From Phycisphaerales bacterium (lineage in GTDB: Bacteria; Planctomycetota; Phycisphaerae; UBA1845), in contig QZJT01000116.1 in NCBI GenBank assembly GCA_003597935.1, forward strand, positions 1 through 33,240: 33,240 bases of DNA, in the 5' to 3' direction. The notes below the pieces were generated by a model. The model saw only the letters and a program-made list of their open reading frames with translations, ran no database searches and was not told the DNA's origin. This document shows, in pieces, positions 24,268-30,563 of this stretch (positions are counted from its first letter, which is position 1; each line of letters begins with the position of its first letter). The translations under genes and the position numbers were made by a program.

Positions 24268-24936
24268 ATGATATCGAGAAAAGCAGAACAGATGTTCGGT
24301 TCGAGCGGCGGTTCCGGCGTCGCAACTTTCGAATCCCGCGGGAGTTACGACGCACGCATCAACCGGATACTGGAGGTCGCGACAGGCGTCATCGCCCGCG
24401 TCGGATACGAAAGGGCCTCGATGCGCGTCGTCGCCAAAGCCGCGGGCACGAGCCTGGCCGGGCTCTACCACTACTTCGACAGCAAGGAAAAAATGCTGTT
24501 TCTTATCCAGTTCCGGACCTTCAACTCCCTGCTGAACAACCTGAAGGAAAAGCTGCACGGGGTGGAGGATCCGGTGCGGCAGCTCGAGGTCATGGTCCGC
24601 AGCCACATGGGCTACTTCGCCGCCAACATGGCGGCCCTGAAGGTCTGCTCGCATGAACTGGATTCGCTGGCGGGCGAGGCGTACGAGCAGACGCGGGCGA
24701 TCCGGCGCGAGTATTACGAGCTGACCCGCGGCATCGTCGAACGCGTTCTGGACGCCGCCGCGACCGCCCCGGCCCTCGACCGGCACGTGGTCACGATGTC
24801 GCTGTTCGGAATGCTGAACTGGCTCTACCGCTGGTACGACCCCAAACGTGGCCGGTCGCCTGCTGTCGTTGCGGACCAGATCGTCTCGCTGTTCCTGCAC
24901 GGCATCGGCGCGGCCGCTGCGGCGCCGGCGGCGTGA
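24268..24936 (+). CDS. TetR/AcrR-family transcriptional regulator
   Basis: This 222-residue regulator has an N-terminal helix-turn-helix of the TetR type: ILEVATGVIARVGYERASM, then VVAKAAGTSLAGLYHYFDSKEKML (recognition helix near the LYHYF segment). The C-terminal ligand-binding domain resembles regulators of fatty acid or aromatic acid catabolism, which usually respond to an acyl-CoA. It is divergent from the benzoyl-CoA operon with a dyad in the shared gap, so it is the likely local repressor and probably also affects its own gene and the Mo-hydroxylase genes downstream. Start choice is uncertain: ATG 24268 and ATG 24292 both lack a strong Shine-Dalgarno. Confidence 0.9.
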   Translation: MISRKAEQMFGSSGGSGVATFESRGSYDARINRILEVATGVIARVGYERASMRVVAKAAGTSLAGLYHYFDSKEKMLFLIQFRTFNSLLNNLKEKLHGVEDPVRQLEVMVRSHMGYFAANMAALKVCSHELDSLAGEAYEQTRAIRREYYELTRGIVERVLDAAATAPALDRHVVTMSLFGMLNWLYRWYDPKRGRSPAVVADQIVSLFLHGIGAAAAAPAA

Positions 24937-25015
24937 TATCCGGCCGGTGGCGGAACGGTTGCGGTGCAGCACGCCGGGTCAAGACGGCCCGCGGATCGCT
25001 GAGGGAGGATCGTCG

Positions 25016-25924
25016 GTGTACATGCCGGATGTCGAGTTGCACGAGTGCCGGTCGCTGGAGGAAGCGGCCGCGCTGCTGACGCGGTACGCGCCCGATGTCC
25101 GCATGCTGGCCGGCGGCACGGACCTGTTGGTGGACCTGAAGGCGGGGCGGGCCACGGCTGCACACCTGGTTTCGCTCACGCGCGTTCCGGCCCTGCGAGG
25201 TGTCACGCTTGCGGACGGCGCACTGCGAGTCGGTGCGCTGACCACGATCGCCGAGTTGATCGCCGCGCCGGTCATCGCCGAACGCTGGTCGCCCCTGCTC
25301 GATGCCGCCCGCCACATGGCTTCACCGCAGATTCGTAACATGGCGACCGTGGGCGGCAACATCGCCAGCGGCGTCCCCTGCGCCGATCTGCCGCCGATCC
25401 TGATCGTTATGGGCGCATCGGTCGTCCTGTGGTCTCCTGACGGCCCGCGAACGGTTCCGCTGCACTCGTTTTTCACCGGCCCTCGCCAGACCGCCCGCAG
25501 GAGCGACGAGCTGCTCGTGGCGGTCCTCGTGCCGGAGCCTGCTCGCGGGTCTGGAGCCGCATACGCCCGCTTCGCGCTGCGGGAAGGCAACGGGATCGCC
25601 GTCGCTGCCGTCGCGGCCGGGTTGCGGATGAAAGCCGGCGACGTCATTGACGAAGCGCGGATCGTCCTCGGCGCGGTCGCGCCCATTCCGAAGCAGGTCG
25701 CGTCCGCCACCGAGATTCTTGCGGGCAAATCTGCCGATGACGCCGACGCCATCGATGCCGCCTGCGACGCCGCGATGCGGGCCGCCGAGCCGATATCAGA
25801 CATCCGCGGCTCGGCTGAATACCGCCGGGAACTGGTCGGCGTCCTGACGCGGTGGGCGCTGTCCGCCGCGGCGGAGCGAGCCGGCGGCTACGCGCCCGCA
25901 GGCTCGACGGGCGGGAGTGAATAA
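25016..25924 (+). CDS. FAD-binding (medium) subunit of a xanthine dehydrogenase-family molybdenum hydroxylase
   Basis: This 302-residue subunit carries electrons through FAD in molybdenum hydroxylases. The FAD-binding motif RMLAGGTDLLVDLK (near residue 35) and the second motif MATVGGNIASGVPCADLPP (near residue 110) are clear, followed by the CO dehydrogenase flavoprotein C-terminal domain. In 4-hydroxybenzoyl-CoA reductase the equivalent subunit has an extra loop with four cysteines binding a [4Fe-4S] cluster; no such cysteine group is present here. The likely start is GTG 25016, with AGGGAGG 7 bases upstream; ATG 25022 is the alternative. It lies 79 bp after tetR. The other subunits lie about 1.1 kb downstream, beyond a three-gene insertion. 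Confidence 0.9.
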   Translation: MYMPDVELHECRSLEEAAALLTRYAPDVRMLAGGTDLLVDLKAGRATAAHLVSLTRVPALRGVTLADGALRVGALTTIAELIAAPVIAERWSPLLDAARHMASPQIRNMATVGGNIASGVPCADLPPILIVMGASVVLWSPDGPRTVPLHSFFTGPRQTARRSDELLVAVLVPEPARGSGAAYARFALREGNGIAVAAVAAGLRMKAGDVIDEARIVLGAVAPIPKQVASATEILAGKSADDADAIDAACDAAMRAAEPISDIRGSAEYRRELVGVLTRWALSAAAERAGGYAPAGSTGGSE

Positions 25925-25960
25925 GCGGTGAATGCTTCAGTGGTCGCGGTTTCTGCTAAG

Positions 25961-26197
25961 ATGGCAGCAATGATCTGCGACATTTGCGGTCAGGAAGGTG
26001 TACGTATCCGCCGTGTCAGCCGCAACTACGGCAAAGGCGAGGATTTGCTGCTCATCGAGAACATACCGGTAGTCAGTTGCCCCCATTGCGGTGAGAGCTA
26101 CATGACGGCCGAGACGTTGCACGAGATCGAACGAATCAGACGCCATCGCCAGAGTTTCGCCGTCAAGCGCCCCATCGCCGTCGTGGGGTTTCCGTAA
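25961..26197 (+). CDS. YgiT-type zinc finger protein
   Basis: This small protein (78 residues from ATG 25961, or 75 from ATG 25970) has two CxxC pairs, CDIC at the start of the core and CPHC about 34 residues later, then a helix ETLHEIERIRRHRQ. This is the YgiT/MqsA-type zinc domain found in many antitoxins, usually next to a small toxin such as a DUF4258 or MqsR protein. No such toxin is adjacent. The gene begins 36 bp after the FAD-subunit gene and precedes the nucleotidyltransferase gene on the same strand. It may be an orphan antitoxin or part of a three-gene system with the next two genes. Confidence 0.8.
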   Translation: MAAMICDICGQEGVRIRRVSRNYGKGEDLLLIENIPVVSCPHCGESYMTAETLHEIERIRRHRQSFAVKRPIAVVGFP

Positions 26198-26225
26198 AGG
26201 CGGGGATCGCAAGGATAGGACCAGA

Positions 26226-26242
26226 CACACCACGTCGGTGTG
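26226..26242. promoter_or_regulatory. Small inverted repeat before the nucleotidyltransferase gene
   Basis: CACACC-acgtc-GGTGTG is a perfect 6-bp inverted repeat with a 5-bp centre, in the 80-bp gap between the zinc-finger and nucleotidyltransferase genes. It could be an autoregulatory operator of the cassette or a small hairpin. Confidence 0.35.
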
Positions 26243-26277
26243 CGTGCGTCAACTGCAACATAACAGGGATCACAATT

Positions 26278-26595
26278 ATGACTGACGTAGACGTTCAGGC
26301 CTTTGTTGAGAGCCGGATCGTCACGCGGTTTCAACCGCTGAAGGTGATCCTCTTTGGATCCCGCGCGCGAGAGGATGCGCGGCCGGACAGCGACGTGGAC
26401 CTGCTGGTCGTGATGACCGGCGCGCCGGACAAGCGGGCGCTGGCAGTCCAGATGCGCCGCAGCATGCGCGGCCTGCCGGTGCCCAAGCACATCATCGTAA
26501 CGACGCCGGACGAGATCGCCCTGCGGGTAGACATGCCAAGCTCGATACTGCGCGCGGCGTTGCGCGAAGGGATGGTCATTCTTGGACAGCGCTGA
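26278..26595 (+). CDS. MNT-like minimal nucleotidyltransferase
   Basis: This 105-residue protein has the polymerase-beta-like nucleotidyltransferase core: VILFGSRAREDARPDSDVDLLVV with Gly27-Ser28 and the Asp39-x-Asp41 pair. The third acidic position, normally in a VDVVV strand, reads VPKHIIV (68-74), so the usual third aspartate is missing. The C-terminal SSILRAALREGMVIL is typical of MNT proteins. Such proteins are usually antitoxins that modify HEPN toxins by nucleotide transfer. Here no HEPN gene follows; instead a GIY-YIG-like gene overlaps its end by 14 bp. AGGGA lies 8 bases before the ATG. Confidence 0.88.
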   Translation: MTDVDVQAFVESRIVTRFQPLKVILFGSRAREDARPDSDVDLLVVMTGAPDKRALAVQMRRSMRGLPVPKHIIVTTPDEIALRVDMPSSILRAALREGMVILGQR

Positions 26596-27001
26596 ACATT
26601 CTGAAGAAGGGTGGCAGTGGCTGAGTGACGCTCACCCGGAAATCTCGCAGCGGGTGCGAGGATACCTCGAACGGCTTGGGGCATTACTCGCGGCTCCATC
26701 ATGCACCCTCTCTGAGATGCTGAAGCATCGTGAGCAGGGACGCGGCGTCTATGCAATCTCTCGCCCGGATACTGACGCAGTGGTGTACGTTGGGATGGCC
26801 AGCGGGATCTCGGATCGCGCCGAGACTCACCTGTACCGAAGTGACGGTTCCTGCCTTCGGGGCATGGTTCGCGAAGCCGACAATTTACCACAAGATGTCG
26901 GTGCATATCACATTCGCTATGTGCTGATAGAAGAGGATCGAGAGCGATCCTATTTCGAGCACTTTGCCATCGGCTGCCTCGCGCCGATGTTGAACAAGTA
27001 G
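26582..27001 (+). CDS. GIY-YIG-like nuclease domain protein
   Basis: This 139-residue protein begins at a TTG that lies inside the nucleotidyltransferase gene (14-bp overlap), so the two are translationally coupled. The pattern GVYAIS (55-60) followed by VYVGMASG (68-75) fits the GIY-YIG signature. Arg79 and His83 fit the next conserved helix, Glu126 in SYFEHFAIG fits the metal-binding glutamate, and Asn138 near the end fits the conserved asparagine. The N-terminal 45 residues are helical and unassigned. The domain call is by motif only. It could be the effector partner of the nucleotidyltransferase. It ends 24 bp before the ATG of the molybdenum subunit gene. Confidence 0.68.
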   Translation: MDSAEHSEEGWQWLSDAHPEISQRVRGYLERLGALLAAPSCTLSEMLKHREQGRGVYAISRPDTDAVVYVGMASGISDRAETHLYRSDGSCLRGMVREADNLPQDVGAYHIRYVLIEEDRERSYFEHFAIGCLAPMLNK

Positions 27002-27025
27002 GTGGCGCTTGAAGGACGATTCAGA

Positions 27026-30000
27026 ATGACGTTGGTACGTGCCCTGAACGTGAACGGCCATACGCATCGCGTCGCCGTCGAGCCGTGGGAGACGCTGGTT
27101 GACGTGCTGCGCGACAAGATCGGCCTGACCGGCGCCAAGAGGGCGTGCGGTGTGGGGGACTGCGGCGCCTGCACGGTGCTGGTCGACGGCGAGCCGATGA
27201 ACAGTTGTCTGCTGCTCGCTTCCACCATGGAAGGCAGGCAGATCACAACCGTCGAAGGGCTTGCCCACGGCGGCGTGCTCACGCCGCTTCAAAGAGCGTT
27301 CGTCGGCGAAGGCGCCATCCAGTGCGGTTTCTGTACGCCGGGCATGGTGCTGTCGGCCACGGCGCTCATCGAGAAGAACCCGACGCCTTCGGTGGACCAG
27401 ATCAAAGACGCGCTGGTCGGAAACCTGTGCCGCTGCACCGGATACACCGGGATTCTGCGGGCGGTCAGCCGATGTGAGAACTACCGCGACGATGGCACTT
27501 GCGCGAAGAAGGCAGCGGAACCGGAGAGCACGACGCAGCGATCCGCCGCGGCGGATGACGGAGCGACGAAGAGGAGAACGCAGTCTGCGATCGCGGGCGA
27601 TGCCACATTCGACATTCGACATTCGACATTCGACATTCGACATTCACGGCCTGACATTCGACATTCGACATTCGACATTCGACATTCAGGCTTCGACACC
27701 GTCGGCGTCTCCATCCCCCGCGTGGACGCCGCCGACAAAGTCTCCGGGCGCGCCCTGTACACGGCCGACATCAAGCTGCCCAACATGATCCATGGGAAGA
27801 TCCTGGGTTCGAGCGTCGCGCACGGACGGATTCGCCGGATCGATACGTCGCGGGCAGAGGCGCTGGAGGGCGTGATCGCGGTGATCACCGCGGTTGACGT
27901 TCCCGAGACGCAGCACGGCGTTTCTCCGGCCCGCTACGACGAGGACGTGCTGGCCAAAGACAAGGTCCGGCACGTGGGCGACCCGGTCGCGGCCGTGGCG
28001 GCGGTCGATGAACGCACGGCCGAGCAGGCCCTGTCGCTGATCGACGTCGAGTACGAGGAACTGCCGCCCGTGCTCGACCCGTTCCAGGCGGTGGCCGACG
28101 GCGCGCCCCTGGTGCACGACCGATACAAGCGCAACATCAACACGCACGTGCAGCAGGGCTTCGGCGACGTGGACGCCGCGTTCGCCCAATCCTATCACGT
28201 GCGCGAAGAAACCTTCACCGGCAACCACATCTACCAGTGCCCGCTCGAGCCGCACGCCTCCATCGCGATGTGGGAGCATGACGGCACACTCCTGGTTTAC
28301 ACGTCCACGCAGGTGCCGCATTACGTGCAGTACATGCTCGCCCACGTGTTCCACATCCCGCTGGGAAAGATCCGCGTGATCCGTCCGGCGGTCGGGGGGG
28401 GCTTCGGCGGCAAGGCCGCGACCACGCCGCTCGACCTGTGCGCCGCGGCGCTGGCCCGCAAGACGGGCCGGCCGGTGAAAATGGTCTACTCGCGCGAGGA
28501 GATGTTTCACTACGGCCGCGGGCGACACAAGCAGCACATGAGGTTCAAGCTCGGCGTCGACCGCGACGGCCGAATCAAGGCGTTCGCCAGCGAAATCCAC
28601 CTCGACGGCGGGGCCTACTCGTCCTTCGGCGTGGCCACGGCCTACTACGCCGGCAGCATGATTCCCACGCTCTACAAGATCCCGAACTATCGCTATGACG
28701 GCTATCGCGTCATGACCAACAAGCCTGCGTGCGGAGCCATGCGCGGCCACGGCGTGCCCCAGCCGCGTTTCGCCTTCGAGTGCCTGCTGAACATGGTGGC
28801 CGAAGACCTGGGGATCGACCCGATCGAGATCCGCCGCCGCAACGCGATGACCGCGAACACGCGGACGGTCAACGACCTTGACATCGGCAGTTGCGAGTTC
28901 CTCGCCACGCTGGACGCCGTGGCCGCGAAGAGCGGATGGAGCGACAAGTACCTCGCGCCCGCTCCGGCGCGGCTGCGCCCCGGTGAGGTCCGCGAATTCA
29001 CCGCAGAGAGCGCAGAGAACGCAGAGATTGAGTCAGATCAGAAAGTGCCCCTCGCGTCTCGGTCCCTCTCCGCGTCCTCTACGTCCTCTGCGTCCTCTGT
29101 GGTTGATCTTCGGCCGTCGCACGTTCGCCGCGGCATCGGCGTCGGCTGCGGCGGATTCGTTTCTGGAGCGGGCTACTGCATCTACCGCGGCCAAGTGCAA
29201 CTCTCGCACGAGAAGCCGCCGGAGCACTTTCAGAAGCGGTCGATCTTCCCCCACGCCAACGCCGTCGTGAAGGTCAGCGAGGACGGCTGTGCGGCCGTGC
29301 TGATGATCGGCGCCGCCGACATCGGCCAGGGCAGCGACACCGTACTGGTGCAGATGTGCGCCGAGGCGATGGGCATCCCCGCGTCGCGCATCCGCATCCG
29401 CAGCGAGGACAGCGACATTTCGCCGCTGGACCTGGGTGCATACTCATCGCGTATCACGTTGATGGGCGGTCACGCCGTCACCCGCGCCGGGCAGGCGGTT
29501 CTTGACAGAATGAAACCCTACGCCGCCGCCATGCTCGGCTGCGACGAGTCCGAAGTCGAGGCCCGCGACGGGCGCATGTTCCGCAATCCGAACCGCGACC
29601 GTAAAGGAGCGGCCGCAACGTGCATGGACAATCCGAACATCGACCTTAAGGGTGCGGCCCCTCCGCCGCAGGCGAACGAACCCGCAGGCACAGCCAATCC
29701 GAACCCCGACCGTAAGGGAGCGGGCTCTTCACAACTTCCGCCACAGCAGCAGGAGTCGCCCGGCGCCTGCAATCCGAACCCCGACCGTAAGGGAGCGGGC
29801 CCTCCACCGCATGTTGAACCCCCCCCCGCCTCCGTCGCCTGGGAAGAAGTCGCCCGCCGCTACTTCAACGACAATGGCCCGCTGGTCGGCACCGGCTGCT
29901 ACAAGCCGCCGGACGGTCTGGGCGGCGACTTCAAGGGCGCCACCGTCGGCACCAGCCCCGCGTACTCCTTCGGCAGCGCAGTGTGTGAGGTCGCCGTCGA

Positions 30001-30430
30001 TGTCGAGACCGGCAAGGTGCGCATCGAACGGTTCACCGACTACCACGATTGCGGCACGCCCATCAACCCGCAGGCCGTACACGGCCAGGTGGAAGGCGCC
30101 GTCGTCATGGGCGCCAGCGAGACGCTGATGGAAGACGTCCAGTTCGACGACAAGGGGCGCCTCCTCAATCCCAACCTGCACGGCTATCTGATGATGACCA
30201 TCAAGGACGCGCCGGAGATCTTCAGCGGCATCGTCGATTCCTACGAGCCGCGCGGACCCTTCGGGGCCAAGGAGATCGGCGAGGGCAGCACGCTGCCGGT
30301 CCTGGGCGCGGTGGCGCACGCGATCGCCAACGCCACCGGCGTGTGGATCAAGGACCTGCCGATCACGCCGGAGAAGATCCTCAAGGCGCTGCGCGCCAAG
30401 CGTGCAACGCCGGAGGCGGTTGTAGTGTGA
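27026..30430 (+). CDS. Fused [2Fe-2S] and molybdopterin subunits of a xanthine dehydrogenase-family hydroxylase, with in-frame repeats
   Basis: This 1134-residue protein joins two subunits that are usually separate. Residues 1 to about 155 bind two [2Fe-2S] clusters (Cys41, 46, 49, 61; Cys100, 103, 135, 137). From about residue 225 comes the molybdopterin large subunit, with GGGFGGKAATTPLDL, PACGAMRGHGVPQ and the active-site-type Glu1086 in FGAKEIGEGSTLP. Three repeat elements are in frame: heptamers in the subunit linker, an inverted CGCAGAG element, and four NPNxDxKGA units. Removing them leaves a normal-length large subunit. With the FAD subunit it may act on 4-hydroxybenzoyl-CoA or another aromatic substrate; this is inference from context. 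The ATG at 27026 has GAAGGA upstream; GTG 27002 is less likely. Confidence 0.9.
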   Translation: MTLVRALNVNGHTHRVAVEPWETLVDVLRDKIGLTGAKRACGVGDCGACTVLVDGEPMNSCLLLASTMEGRQITTVEGLAHGGVLTPLQRAFVGEGAIQCGFCTPGMVLSATALIEKNPTPSVDQIKDALVGNLCRCTGYTGILRAVSRCENYRDDGTCAKKAAEPESTTQRSAAADDGATKRRTQSAIAGDATFDIRHSTFDIRHSRPDIRHSTFDIRHSGFDTVGVSIPRVDAADKVSGRALYTADIKLPNMIHGKILGSSVAHGRIRRIDTSRAEALEGVIAVITAVDVPETQHGVSPARYDEDVLAKDKVRHVGDPVAAVAAVDERTAEQALSLIDVEYEELPPVLDPFQAVADGAPLVHDRYKRNINTHVQQGFGDVDAAFAQSYHVREETFTGNHIYQCPLEPHASIAMWEHDGTLLVYTSTQVPHYVQYMLAHVFHIPLGKIRVIRPAVGGGFGGKAATTPLDLCAAALARKTGRPVKMVYSREEMFHYGRGRHKQHMRFKLGVDRDGRIKAFASEIHLDGGAYSSFGVATAYYAGSMIPTLYKIPNYRYDGYRVMTNKPACGAMRGHGVPQPRFAFECLLNMVAEDLGIDPIEIRRRNAMTANTRTVNDLDIGSCEFLATLDAVAAKSGWSDKYLAPAPARLRPGEVREFTAESAENAEIESDQKVPLASRSLSASSTSSASSVVDLRPSHVRRGIGVGCGGFVSGAGYCIYRGQVQLSHEKPPEHFQKRSIFPHANAVVKVSEDGCAAVLMIGAADIGQGSDTVLVQMCAEAMGIPASRIRIRSEDSDISPLDLGAYSSRITLMGGHAVTRAGQAVLDRMKPYAAAMLGCDESEVEARDGRMFRNPNRDRKGAAATCMDNPNIDLKGAAPPPQANEPAGTANPNPDRKGAGSSQLPPQQQESPGACNPNPDRKGAGPPPHVEPPPASVAWEEVARRYFNDNGPLVGTGCYKPPDGLGGDFKGATVGTSPAYSFGSAVCEVAVDVETGKVRIERFTDYHDCGTPINPQAVHGQVEGAVVMGASETLMEDVQFDDKGRLLNPNLHGYLMMTIKDAPEIFSGIVDSYEPRGPFGAKEIGEGSTLPVLGAVAHAIANATGVWIKDLPITPEKILKALRAKRATPEAVVV
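27605..27688 (+). repeat. In-frame ACATTCG heptamer array in the Mo-hydroxylase linker
   Basis: Six ACATTCG-type units, one CGGCCTG spacer and five more units give 12 x 7 = 84 bp, a multiple of three, so the frame is kept. It encodes TFDIRHS-type repeats between the iron-sulfur and molybdopterin parts. The same heptamer occurs in the intergenic array at 8580-8635. Confidence 0.93.
28999..29105 (+). repeat. In-frame inverted CGCAGAG/CTCTGCG element in the Mo-hydroxylase gene
   Basis: The left part (29000-29027) has three 9-bp CGCAGAGAN units. The right part (29069-29104) has the inverted form, CGTCCTCTN units, making an imperfect hairpin. It is read through as a Ser/Ala/Glu-rich segment (TAESAENAEI, SASSTSSASS) between two conserved parts of the molybdopterin subunit. 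Confidence 0.85.
29585..29798 (+). repeat. Four in-frame AATCCGAACCCCGACCGTAA-type units
   Basis: Related 28-bp units start at 29585, 29630, 29696 and 29771. Their spacings of 45, 66 and 75 bp are all multiples of three, so each is read as NPNxDxKGA. Pro/Gln/Ala-rich spacers separate them. They lie in one loop of the molybdopterin subunit, before the conserved VAWEEVARRYF segment. Confidence 0.93.
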
Positions 30431-30563
30431 GCCGTGGCGCGTCGCGAGGCAGGTGTTGGATCGTGGCATGTGCAAGGGAACCTCAGCAAGCGAGGCCGGC
30501 GCGCCACCTAAACACATGGGGCGGCGACGGCATCTATAGGTTGGTTCAGATAGGACGTTGCCC

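Noticed and set aside
25961-27001. Prophage or transposon carrying the small-gene cassette
   Set aside because: No integrase, transposase, terminal inverted repeats or target duplications were seen at its edges.
28999-29105. Frameshift or pseudogene in the molybdenum subunit
   Set aside because: The frame stays open through all three repeat elements and conserved motifs continue on both sides, including the active-site glutamate.
25016-30430. Firm naming of the molybdenum enzyme as 4-hydroxybenzoyl-CoA reductase (hcrABC)
   Set aside because: Context is suggestive, but the FAD subunit lacks the diagnostic four-cysteine loop, so only the family is called.
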